In this document: in pieces, positions 17,342 through 25,172 of the stretch
How positions within the stretch are numbered: position 1 is the stretch's first letter
How the letters are laid out: each line of letters begins with the position of its first letter
Assembly: GCF_900107815.1 (NCBI RefSeq)
Contig: NZ_FNRK01000009.1
Coordinates: 1-64,000 of the forward strand
Direction of reading: 5' to 3'
DNA: 64,000 bases
From: Eubacterium aggregans
Lineage (GTDB): Bacteria > Bacillota > Clostridia > Eubacteriales > Eubacteriaceae
Made by a program: the position numbers and the translations under genes
Notes under the pieces: generated by a model
What the model saw: the letters and a program-made list of their open reading frames with translations, nothing else
The model's database searches: none
Told to the model about the DNA's origin: nothing

Positions 17342-18427
17342 TTACAATCGATAGGTAGGGTTGGGAAAGCCTGGTCGGAAGGCTTCCACCAAGTAATTCC
17401 CTGTATCTAAGGCAAATTCCCCCTTGATGTCCCCCAGGGCTGCTTCTGTTTCGGCCCTAAGGATCTCAGGGTCTACCGCCGCCCGAAGGTTGATGGTCAG
17501 CTTGCCCCCAGAAATACCTTCTGTAAGGGCCTTGTCCAGATTCACCATGGACTGGATACTGGTACAGCTCAGCTTAGCGCTGTCCCCATCTCCTTCCAGA
17601 AAAAGCTTAAGATGCCCGATTTCCCCCTGGTGATCCGCAACACTTTCCTTCAGAATCTGTCCCAGCGTCTGAAGGAGGCGGTTGCCATCAAAGGCGCGTC
17701 CCCCATGAAGGGTGACCTGGGCATTCAGCCAGCCCATTTCGGCCTCAGCATCACCATAGGTTTGGTACTCCACCGCAATCTTTCTTGTACTGGCCCCCTG
17801 GACCTCTTCCCCGGTGACCGCAGATAACCATTCCTTCAGACCCTCCCCAGTTGTTGCCGAGATTTCCAAAACCCGGCCATGGGGATAATTTCCCTTCAAA
17901 AAGTCCAAAAGCACCTCTTTCCTTGCATCATCAAGGGTATCGATCTTATTGAGAACGATAAAATCTGCCTCCTCCATCTGTTTTGCCATAATATAATAGA
18001 CTCCTTCGGAAAAAACGGAGGTATCCTTTGCCATAAACTGGGCCAACCGGGCGGGCTCTACCAATACCGACAGCGGCAGCACGGCAATGTCTCCCGCCTT
18101 TCCCGCCTTAGAGGGCTTCATAATGGTGGCCACCAAATCGGTACAGCTGCCCACCGGCTCCGCCAGCACAAAATCCTTTGTCGCCATGGCTCCCACCTTT
18201 TCTGCAAATCCCGGATAGTTGCAGCAGAAGCAGCTTCCCGTTAGTTCCGCCACGTCCAAGGCCTGACTCTTAACGTACTGGGTATCCACCAAAAAATCCG
18301 TTTGATCATTGGTAATCAGCCCCACGGTTTTATCCTGGGCCTTAATCCGTTCTGCCAGCTGCATCATGGCGGTAGTCTTCCCCGCCCCTAAAAATCCACC
18401 GATGACCATTAATTGTACACATTTCAT
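17342..18427 (-). CDS. COG0523-like (CobW/HypB/UreG family) GTP-binding protein
   Basis: About 361 residues. The Walker A motif GGFLGAGKTT lies near residue 10, the metal-binding Cys motif GSCFCC near 64, AEPVGSC (Walker B region) near 90 and the guanine-specificity motif LNKID near 155. These define the G3E GTPase family that inserts or delivers metals such as zinc or cobalt. ATG at 18427 is chosen because AAGGAG lies seven bases upstream; the ATG at 18433 is only one base from it. It follows a PadR gene by 43 nt on the same strand and probably shares its promoter. The C-terminal half lacks the usual CobW_C His-rich tail, so the client protein is uncertain. Confidence 0.88.
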   Translation of the reverse strand: MKCVQLMVIGGFLGAGKTTAMMQLAERIKAQDKTVGLITNDQTDFLVDTQYVKSQALDVAELTGSCFCCNYPGFAEKVGAMATKDFVLAEPVGSCTDLVATIMKPSKAGKAGDIAVLPLSVLVEPARLAQFMAKDTSVFSEGVYYIMAKQMEEADFIVLNKIDTLDDARKEVLLDFLKGNYPHGRVLEISATTGEGLKEWLSAVTGEEVQGASTRKIAVEYQTYGDAEAEMGWLNAQVTLHGGRAFDGNRLLQTLGQILKESVADHQGEIGHLKLFLEGDGDSAKLSCTSIQSMVNLDKALTEGISGGKLTINLRAAVDPEILRAETEAALGDIKGEFALDTGNYLVEAFRPGFPNPTYRL

Positions 18428-18470
18428 AACCATGCTCCTTTTTCTTTTTCATTCCATCTTACCGATACTG

Positions 18471-18818
18471 TTAAACCTGGGCCAATTCTTCGCACAGCTC
18501 CCGAATCCGATTCTGGTATTCCTCCAGGGTCTCCCGCCAATTGCCCAGGCAATGCCGTCCTTCCGGGGTAATGCTGTAACGCCGCTCCCGTCCCGCCTCA
18601 CTGGATTCAATCAGACCCCGCTCCGCCATTTGTTTTAAATAGCGATAGACTCCCGTAGGGTCCGGGCTCTGCCCCTCAAAGGTGGCATAGCTCCCAATTT
18701 TCTTAATAATGGCATACCCGTTGATTTCACTTTCCTGCTTTAGGATGGACAGGATAATGGGCTGGATAAAGCGCTCCAGATTTTTTCCCTGACAGGATTT
18801 ACATTGCTGGATCATCAT
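18471..18818 (-). CDS. PadR family transcriptional regulator with N-terminal CxxC
   Basis: A 115-residue winged-helix regulator. After a short QQCKSCQGK leader, the PadR domain runs from about residue 14: ERFIQPIILSILK, NGYAIIKKI, GVYRYLKQMAERGLI and RRYSITPEGRHCL. The N-terminal CxxC could bind a metal or sense redox state, which fits the downstream metallo-GTPase. It has CAGGAGG ahead of the start and lies under a perfect consensus promoter whose start region is covered by two tandem 17-bp repeats, the likely autoregulatory operator. Confidence 0.88.
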   Translation of the reverse strand: MMIQQCKSCQGKNLERFIQPIILSILKQESEINGYAIIKKIGSYATFEGQSPDPTGVYRYLKQMAERGLIESSEAGRERRYSITPEGRHCLGNWRETLEEYQNRIRELCEELAQV

Positions 18819-18854
18819 GGACTTCCTCCTGACTCATATAATATCCCCCTTTTG

Positions 18855-18888
18855 CTACTAGACTACATCTACTATTAGACTATATCTA
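18855..18888. repeat. Two tandem 17-bp repeats, probable PadR operator
   Basis: CTACTAGACTACATCTA (18855-18871) is followed directly by CTATTAGACTATATCTA (18872-18888), differing at two positions. Each contains the inverted repeat TAGAnnnnnTCTA. They begin 1 bp downstream of the -10 box of the PadR promoter and cover the predicted start site, so a bound repressor would block initiation. Confidence 0.8.
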
Positions 18889-18889
18889 A

Positions 18890-18918
18890 ATTATAGGAGC
18901 AGGACCGCCCCGTGTCAA
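18890..18918 (-). promoter_or_regulatory. Perfect consensus sigma-A promoter of the PadR-GTPase operon
   Basis: On the minus strand TTGACA (18918-18913), exactly 17 bp, then TATAAT (18895-18890). Start is expected near 18883, inside the tandem repeats. Such a strong promoter without its own repressor would be very active. Confidence 0.88.
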
Positions 18919-18950
18919 GGGAAAAATATGCCCCCCTCGCACTTCCATAA

Positions 18951-18988
18951 AAAAAGCGGCACAGACCAAAAGGTCTGTGCCACTTTTT
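18951..18988 (-). terminator. Intrinsic terminator of the transaldolase operon
   Basis: GGCACAGACC (18958-18967) pairs with GGTCTGTGCC (18972-18981) around AAAA. In the minus-strand RNA a T-run follows the stem; the plus strand also has one, so it could act both ways. It lies 25 nt after the transaldolase stop. Confidence 0.9.
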
Positions 18989-19012
18989 TGGGGGTTGTCT
19001 CTTTATTCTCTT

Positions 19013-19666
19013 CTATTCTCCGAATACGGCAATATAATCTTTTCGAAATTTCTCGATGCCCTGATCCGTCAAAGGATGCTTGAGCATGGCTTCAATGACC
19101 GAAAGGGGTACGGTACAGATATCCGCTCCCAAAGCGGCACATTCTAGTACATGAACAGGATTGCGCACACTGGCGGCGATGATTTCTGTGGTGATGCCCT
19201 GAACGGCAAAAATATCGGTGATTTTTTCAATGAGGTCAATCCCCGGTGAAGCAATATCATCCAACCGTCCAAGGAAGGGTGACACGTAGGCGGCACCGGC
19301 CATGGCGGCCAGAAGTGCTTGCCCCGCAGAGAAAATCAGTGTCATATTCACCGGGATATTCTCCTCGGCTAAGGTCTTACAAGCCTTTAACCCTTCACCA
19401 GTCATGGGGATTTTAACCACCATATTCGGATGAATCTTAGCAATTTCCCGTCCCTCTGCAATCATTCCTTGGGCATCGGTGGTGGTGGCTTTGACCTCAC
19501 CACTAATGGGTCCATCTACAATGGCTGCAATTTCGGCAATCACTTCACCAAAATCCCGTCCTTCTTTTGCGATGAGGGAGGGGTTAGTGGTGACGCCACA
19601 AATCACACCCATATCATTGGCCCGCCTTATATCCTCGACGTTGGCAGTGTCTAAGAAAAATTTCAT
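19013..19666 (-). CDS. Transaldolase / fructose-6-phosphate aldolase-like protein
   Basis: A 217-residue short transaldolase (TalC/FSA type). Visible are [15 protein letters not shown] at the N-terminus, [13 protein letters not shown] near 25, the Schiff-base Lys in [13 protein letters not shown] near 85, and [10 protein letters not shown] near 125. This size class includes both true transaldolases and fructose-6-phosphate aldolases; the sequence alone does not settle which. It is last in an operon with an FGGY kinase and a G3PDH-like dehydrogenase, suggesting dihydroxyacetone transfer or cleavage of a ketose phosphate made by that kinase. Confidence 0.9.
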   Translation of the reverse strand: MKFFLDTANVEDIRRANDMGVICGVTTNPSLIAKEGRDFGEVIAEIAAIVDGPISGEVKATTTDAQGMIAEGREIAKIHPNMVVKIPMTGEGLKACKTLAEENIPVNMTLIFSAGQALLAAMAGAAYVSPFLGRLDDIASPGIDLIEKITDIFAVQGITTEIIAASVRNPVHVLECAALGADICTVPLSVIEAMLKHPLTDQGIEKFRKDYIAVFGE

Positions 19667-19697
19667 GCGATCATCCTCCTGTGGATTTTTAAATCCT

Positions 19698-21203
19698 TTA
19701 TAAATTCAAAATTTCTGCAAAATTATCCTTCAGCTGTGGATACAGCTTGTCAAAAGCGGCGTAGGTGGCATCGTATTTTGCCCGCATGGCCGGGTTGGGA
19801 TCGTAGTTTTCGGCCCGCATCTTAATGATTTTATCACAGGCATCCTGGACATTGGGGTACATCCCTGTTCCCACGGAAGCCAGAATGGCGGCCCCCAGGG
19901 CTGCGGCATTCTCGGAATTCATGTCCGGCAGGCAAACGGGCATATCGTAGATGTCTGCCATGAGCTGACGCCAGAAGCGGCTCTTGGAGCCACCGCCGCA
20001 CATCCGCATAATAGCGGGTTCGATTCCGGATTCACGCACTGCGGTCAACACATCCCGGAGGGCATAGGTAATGCCTTCCATGACGGCCCGGGTTAAGTCC
20101 CCCTTCGTGTGGGTGACGGACAAACCGACGAAGCCAGCCCGGCACTGTAAATCAAAGTGGGGGGATTGTTCCCCGGTGAGGTATGGCATATAAATCAGGT
20201 TATTGGCACCAGCGGCTGAAGCCATGGCATCCTTATTGATCTGTTCGTATTCTATATCGTCGCTATAGAACATATTCCGATACCATTTCAGGGAATTACC
20301 GGCAGAATTGACGCTTCCCATAAAATGCCAGGCATCCGGCACGGCCATACAGAAGGTATATACCCGGGCCTTTTCATCCATCATGGGCTTGTCGGCATAA
20401 GCAAAGACAGTCCCTGAGGTCCCGATGGTGGTCATGGCACGGCCCGGAGCAACCACACCGGTCCCCACGGCACCAGCAGCGTTATCCCCGGCACCCCCAA
20501 CTACGACGGTTTTTTCAGAGAGGCCCAGCAGTGCCGCTACATCCTTGGTGATGGTTCCGGTAACCTCCGGTGATTCGTAGACCTTCCCCAGCATGGATTC
20601 CTTGATATCCAGGGCATCTAAGATAAAGGGAGACCAGCAGCGATTCCGAACGTCCAAGAGCTGCATGGCAGAAGCATCGGAAACTTCGGTGGCGTATTCC
20701 CCGGTGAGGCGATAGCGCAGATAATCCTTGGGCAACAGGATATGGGCAGTTTGCGCATAGATTTCCGGCTCGTTTTCCTTGACCCATTGAATCTTAGCGG
20801 CGGTGAGGCCTGGCCGAACGGGGTTACAGTTGATTTCCATCATCTTGGCATCCGTCACAATTCGGCGAACGGATTCACAGGACTCTGTGGTCCGGGCATC
20901 GTTCCATAAAATCGCCCGGCGCAGGGGATTCCCTGCGGCATCTAACATAACGGCCCCCATCATCTGGCCGGACATCCCGATGCCCTTGATGGCTTCGGTG
21001 GGGACTCCGGATTCCTCGATGACGTAGCGCATGGTGGCAATGGCTGCCGAATACCAATCCTCGGGGTCCTGTTCGGACCAACCATTGTGGGGCTGGTATA
21101 CCGGGTACTCCTGGGCCATCTGGGCGATTTCTTTCCCATTTTGATCAAACAATACGGTTTTAACGCTGCCTGTTCCTAAATCCAATCCAATTAAATATTC
21201 CAT
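19698..21203 (-). CDS. FGGY carbohydrate kinase (xylulokinase-like)
   Basis: A 501-residue FGGY kinase. [15 protein letters not shown] at the N-terminus is the phosphate-1 motif, the FGGY signature region is around MSGQMMGAV (residue ~78), ILWNDART and [10 protein letters not shown] follow, and the C-terminal ATP motif is [21 protein letters not shown] (region near 415-435). Length and order match XylB. The usual xylulokinase SGQMHG reads SGQMMG here, so a His that contacts xylulose in E. coli XylB is replaced by Met. Together with SorC and a dehydrogenase of the G3PDH fold, a ketose from a polyol is likely, but possibly not D-xylulose. Confidence 0.87.
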   Translation of the reverse strand: MEYLIGLDLGTGSVKTVLFDQNGKEIAQMAQEYPVYQPHNGWSEQDPEDWYSAAIATMRYVIEESGVPTEAIKGIGMSGQMMGAVMLDAAGNPLRRAILWNDARTTESCESVRRIVTDAKMMEINCNPVRPGLTAAKIQWVKENEPEIYAQTAHILLPKDYLRYRLTGEYATEVSDASAMQLLDVRNRCWSPFILDALDIKESMLGKVYESPEVTGTITKDVAALLGLSEKTVVVGGAGDNAAGAVGTGVVAPGRAMTTIGTSGTVFAYADKPMMDEKARVYTFCMAVPDAWHFMGSVNSAGNSLKWYRNMFYSDDIEYEQINKDAMASAAGANNLIYMPYLTGEQSPHFDLQCRAGFVGLSVTHTKGDLTRAVMEGITYALRDVLTAVRESGIEPAIMRMCGGGSKSRFWRQLMADIYDMPVCLPDMNSENAAALGAAILASVGTGMYPNVQDACDKIIKMRAENYDPNPAMRAKYDATYAAFDKLYPQLKDNFAEILNL

Positions 21204-21295
21204 AATATTCCTCCCTCAAAATTAAAATTTATGAATTTTTGTTTGCCGTAACACACCATACCCGGGCTTCCCCAAACCTAGGGTATCTTCCAAAT

Positions 21296-22345
21296 TTATT
21301 TTTTATCCCGGGTTGTGGTTTGGAAGTCACTCCAAGGTATATTCACTTTTTCTCCCTCGTTGAGGAGCTTATCCACATGGAGAAGTAGCGGGAATTCCGA
21401 AGCATCAATTTTACCGGCTTCAGCCATGGCCTTCACAGCACTGGCGGTGCGGGTGGCGATGACCACGGCTTCCAGGGTCTGTCCTGCTAATTTCTCGGTG
21501 ATTTCCTTCATGGACAGCCCTTCCCCGAGGTATTGGCCGACGCTTCGGCTTCGACCCCCGGCCACGGTCACGTCCAGGTCTCCGGCGGCATACATAATCA
21601 TCTTATGGGTTCCCCCGACGATTTCCAAAAGAGCATCCATTTCTTTGACACTTTGCTGGAAGAGGGCCGCTTTAGAATTCACATGGGCGATACCATCATC
21701 CCCACATAAGTTTTTCAGACCAATGGCCAGGGCCGTTCCCAGGGCATAGCCATTTTTCAGGGCAACAGCTGCTTCCAGTCCAACAATATCATCGGTTAAA
21801 CTAATATGGTAATAATCCGTTTGGAAGAGTGCCCGGATTTCTGCCAGCTTTTTAAGATCCCGGCCGCAATAGCCCACAAAGGAGTGATCGTGATCCGAGA
21901 GATCCCGGGCAGTACAGGGTCCGCCAATGGCATAAATTTCTAAAGTCGAATGCTCTGGCAACCGTTCTTCCCAATACTCTGGATAGACCTGGAGGGTACC
22001 GTTAGGATAATTGATCATTCCCTTGGTCACCGAAATCATGGGAATGCCCTCTGGAATAATGGGGATAATGGCTTCTAAAAACCAATCCACCCCAAAGCTG
22101 GAGACGCCGCAGACCACCAAATCACACCCATCAAGGGCGGTCTCTACCTCATCCACCTTGTAATAATGAATGCCGTGATGGAGGGTTCGGGTTAAATTAA
22201 TATGAAAATCATCCTCCCGAAGGCCATCGATAACGGCATCATCCAGGGGTGACCCCACCAGTCTGACCTCATGCCCATTTTCAAAAAGGGGAAAGGTCAG
22301 TGCTGAGGCCATTTGACCAGAACCAACTAAGGTAACAATGCTCAT
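21296..22345 (-). CDS. NAD(P)-dependent dehydrogenase of the glycerol-3-phosphate dehydrogenase fold
   Basis: About 349 residues. The start is ATG 22345 with AAGGAG eight bases upstream; a GTG three codons earlier overlaps the ribosome site. The Rossmann site is VGSGQMASAL, followed by ISVTKGM, IGGPCTARDLSDH, EAAVALKNGYALGTALAIGL (catalytic Lys region) and GDLDVTVAGGRSRSVGQYLGEG (substrate phosphate region, quoted as separate motifs). These mirror GpsA blocks but are diverged. It is first in the operon and probably oxidises a polyol or polyol phosphate to the ketose used by the adjacent kinase. True GpsA would normally sit elsewhere in the genome. Confidence 0.75.
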   Translation of the reverse strand: MSIVTLVGSGQMASALTFPLFENGHEVRLVGSPLDDAVIDGLREDDFHINLTRTLHHGIHYYKVDEVETALDGCDLVVCGVSSFGVDWFLEAIIPIIPEGIPMISVTKGMINYPNGTLQVYPEYWEERLPEHSTLEIYAIGGPCTARDLSDHDHSFVGYCGRDLKKLAEIRALFQTDYYHISLTDDIVGLEAAVALKNGYALGTALAIGLKNLCGDDGIAHVNSKAALFQQSVKEMDALLEIVGGTHKMIMYAAGDLDVTVAGGRSRSVGQYLGEGLSMKEITEKLAGQTLEAVVIATRTASAVKAMAEAGKIDASEFPLLLHVDKLLNEGEKVNIPWSDFQTTTRDKK

Positions 22346-22381
22346 TTCACTCACTCCTTGTGTTTTTTCTTTGATACGGGC

Positions 22382-22410
22382 ATTGTACGTTGATTTTTAA
22401 ACAAAGTCAA
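22382..22410 (-). promoter_or_regulatory. Promoter of the dehydrogenase-kinase-transaldolase operon
   Basis: Minus strand TTGACT (22410-22405), 17 bp, TACAAT (22387-22382), 37 nt upstream of the start codon. Each hexamer differs from consensus by one base. It lies next to AGTGCAA (22418-22424), one half of a long inverted repeat shared with the divergent regulator promoter. Confidence 0.8.
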
Positions 22411-22417
22411 TAGAATG

Positions 22418-22504
22418 AGTGCAACTTTTCCATTATTTCGAGATTATTCTTAATATGTTTGGGAATAATTTCACTTTCTAAAAATTATGATCTTTTTTTG
22501 CACT
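22418..22504. promoter_or_regulatory. Candidate SorC operator: inverted repeat flanking both divergent promoters
   Basis: AGTGCAA at 22418-22424 and its reverse complement TTGCACT at 22498-22504 lie 73 nt apart. One sits 7 bp upstream of the minus -35 box and the other 10 bp upstream of the plus -35 box, a symmetrical arrangement suited to a tetrameric SorC-type regulator that loops DNA. Assignment to SorC is inferred. Confidence 0.5.
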
Positions 22505-22514
22505 TTTTTTTGCC

Positions 22515-22543
22515 TTGACACCCGACAGCATCCCACATATAAT
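22515..22543 (+). promoter_or_regulatory. Perfect consensus promoter of the SorC gene
   Basis: TTGACA (22515-22520), 17 bp, TATAAT (22538-22543) on the plus strand, 59 nt upstream of the SorC start codon. Confidence 0.88.
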
Positions 22544-22602
22544 AGAATTAAAATTTCATCAGTAGTTTTTTATGGGAATTTTCCCACATCAAGGAGCCGT
22601 TT

Positions 22603-23547
22603 ATGGATCAGAAAAAAATCAATCAAATCCTTCGTATTTCAAAATTATATTATGAATTGGACTTGGGGCAAGTCGAAATCGCTGCTAAGGAGGGCATCAG
22701 TAAATCCACCGTAAGCCGTTTACTGAAGGCCGGAAAGGATATGGGACTTGTAGAAGTCCGAATCAAAGAGCCCATGCTCTCCTTCGGAGATTTAGAAGCG
22801 CAACTCCTCTCCCAGTTTCCGCTGAAGCGGGTGACCATCGTCCCGGATTTCGTGAACAACCCCCAAATCCTCCTTCGGGATGTCTGTACAGCCCTGGCGG
22901 AAGACCTTCCCCGATATTTAGATGATGATTGTACCTTGGGCGTTGCCTGGGGGAGTACCCTGGAAATGCTGTCCACTCTTTTAATTCCCATTAAACGCCG
23001 GGGCATCTCTGTGATCCAGCTTTCCGGGGGCTATTCCCGGGCCATCCACGAATCCAGTGCCTTGGAAATTCTTAAAAATTTTGCCGGCAGTGTGGATGGT
23101 ACCGCCTATGTGATCCCCGCCCCTGCCATGGTAGATGCTCCTTTTATCGCAGAGGCCATTAAGCAGGATTCCCAGGTGAAGCGCATCCTTAAAATGGCCG
23201 AACATTGCCAGACCGCCGTCTTTTCTGTGGGTAATTTAGCCCGACCCTCTGTTATTTATGAAATGGGATTACTCACGGATGCCCAATATCGGGATATGGA
23301 ATCCAGAGGCTGTATTGGGGATGTCTGCTCCCATTTCATCAATGCCCAGGGAGATATTTTCGACCACACCCTGGACGACCGTGTGGTTGGAGCCTCCTTA
23401 GATACCATCCGGGCCATTCCCAATAAGCTGCTTTTAGCCAGCGGCGTCGTCAAGGCCCGGGTCATTTGCGCCGCACTGCGCGGCAGCCTCGTCGATAGTC
23501 TTTATATCGACGCACCCACCGCCATGGAGGTCCTCAAGCATCGTTGA
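22603..23547 (+). CDS. SorC/DeoR-type sugar-binding transcriptional regulator
   Basis: A 314-residue SorC family protein: an N-terminal helix-turn-helix (DLGQVEIAAKEGISKSTVSRLLK as region near 20-42) and a C-terminal sugar-phosphate-binding domain (SorC_C) with GVAWGSTLEML near 108, VIQLSGGYS near 128 and ALRGSLVDSLYID at the end. Such regulators respond to phosphorylated sugars. It is divergent from the dehydrogenase-kinase-transaldolase operon, shares an inverted repeat with it, and probably controls it. A TAAGGAG-like AAGGAG precedes the start. Confidence 0.92.
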   Translation: MDQKKINQILRISKLYYELDLGQVEIAAKEGISKSTVSRLLKAGKDMGLVEVRIKEPMLSFGDLEAQLLSQFPLKRVTIVPDFVNNPQILLRDVCTALAEDLPRYLDDDCTLGVAWGSTLEMLSTLLIPIKRRGISVIQLSGGYSRAIHESSALEILKNFAGSVDGTAYVIPAPAMVDAPFIAEAIKQDSQVKRILKMAEHCQTAVFSVGNLARPSVIYEMGLLTDAQYRDMESRGCIGDVCSHFINAQGDIFDHTLDDRVVGASLDTIRAIPNKLLLASGVVKARVICAALRGSLVDSLYIDAPTAMEVLKHR

Positions 23548-23685
23548 TTTTTTATAATGATTCAATAAATTATCTTTAGAGAATCGTAATTTAACCCTTT
23601 TCAACCTTTTGTTTTCCTTAAGCATATGGTAATATATGAATGAATAGATGTTTTTCGATTCCTAAAGCCCAAAGGAGAAGTTTTC

Positions 23686-25128
23686 ATGAAACGATTCATT
23701 TCCCTGACGCTCGCCCTCATCAGTCTGATTGTTCTGACCTCTGGCTGTGGACAAAGTGCGAAGAAAGTTGCACTAGACCCACAAAATCCGACTAAGATTA
23801 CGATCTGGCATTAATACAACGGTGCCCAACAGCAAGCCTTTGCCAATGCCATCGCCGAGTTTAATGCGGGCGAAGGCGCCAAGCAGGGCATTCAAGTCAG
23901 TGAATCGACCCAGGGTACTGTTTCTGATTTAGAGAAAAGCGTTATGGATGCCGCTCAAAAGAAAGTCGGTGCCCCCCAAATGCCCAATATATTTGCCGCT
24001 TATTCTGACACCGCCTATGAACTGGATCAAATGGGGACCGTGGCCGATTTATCCCCCTACTTTACCGAAAAGGAACGCCAGGCCTATATTGAGGAGGGCG
24101 ATTTTTTCAACAACGGCAGCCTTAAGATCTTCCCGGTTGCCAAATCCACGGAAATTTTAAGCATCAACGAAACCGATTGGCAAAAATTTGCTGATGCTAC
24201 CGGGGCTTCTAAAGATGAGCTCAAAGCCATTGAGGGGATTACCAAAACAGCAAAAGCCTACTATGAATGGACGAACGCCAAAACCCCGGATATCCCCAAT
24301 GATGGCAAAGCCTTTTTTGGACGGGATGCCTTTGCCAATTATATGATCATTGGCTCCCGACAATTGGGGACAGAAATCTTCAATGCTCAAAATGGACAAT
24401 GTACCTTAAATTTTGACAAGGCCGTCATGCGCAAACTTTGGGATAATTACTACCTTCCCATGGTCGCTGGATGGTTTGATGAAGAAAACCGCTTCCGCAG
24501 TGATGACATCAAAACCGGGCGCATTATCGCCTGCGTCGGCTCCTCTTCCAGCGCCAGCTTCCTCCCCAGTCAGTGCATCCTTTCTGATACCGAAAGCTAC
24601 CCCATCACGATGACGTCCACCGTTGCCCCCCAGTTTGAAGGAGGCAAAGCCTACGCTGTCCAGCAGGGTGCGGGAATGGTCGTCACCGAAGCTGACGAAA
24701 AAGAGGTCTATGCCTCTGTGCAATTTCTCAAATGGTTCACGCAACCTCAGCAAAACGCAACTTTTTCCGTTGAGTCTGGTTATCTCCCCGTCACTAAAGA
24801 GGCCAGTACCGAGTCCTATCTTGCCTCCGTCATGACTGATTCCGGAACCAAAGAAAAGGTGGTGGACGCACTCAATTCAGCTGCCAAGACCACGGAGAAT
24901 AATGAAATGTATACAAATAAAGCCTTTAAGAATGGTGGTACTGCCAGAAGCATCCTCGAACATACCCTGCCCCAAAAGGCCGAAGCTGATCGTAAAGCCT
25001 TACTTGAAATGGTGTCAAACGGCACAGATTACAACACCGCATTGGCTCAATTAAATACGGATGCAAATTTTGATGCCTGGTATAAGGATACCCTCAGCCA
25101 ATTGGAGACGGTTCTCACCCAAGAATAA
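23686..25128 (+). pseudogene. Extracellular solute-binding lipoprotein interrupted by an in-frame TAA
   Basis: From ATG 23686 (AAAGGAG upstream) the frame encodes a lipoprotein signal peptide with lipobox LTSGC (about residues 18-22) and ITIWH, then TAA at 23812-23814 (codon 43), then continues in the same frame as YNGAQQQAF for 437 more codons. ITIWHYYNG is a typical start of family 1 ABC substrate-binding proteins, so the stop replaces a residue, probably Tyr. The rest is a full binding-protein fold with SYPITMTSTVAPQFEG and WFTQPQQNATFS. No permease or ATPase gene is adjacent; instead a membrane diguanylate cyclase follows 38-44 nt downstream. Either a nonsense allele, a sequencing error or readthrough. 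The signal peptide fragment alone has no expected function. Confidence 0.88.
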
Positions 25129-25172
25129 ATAATCCATGGACCATTTGTATTCCTTCAGAGGAGTGTATGGAT

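Noticed and set aside
18471-18818. Assigning the PadR gene to phenolic acid control
   Set aside because: No phenolic acid decarboxylase is nearby; the partner is a COG0523 GTPase.
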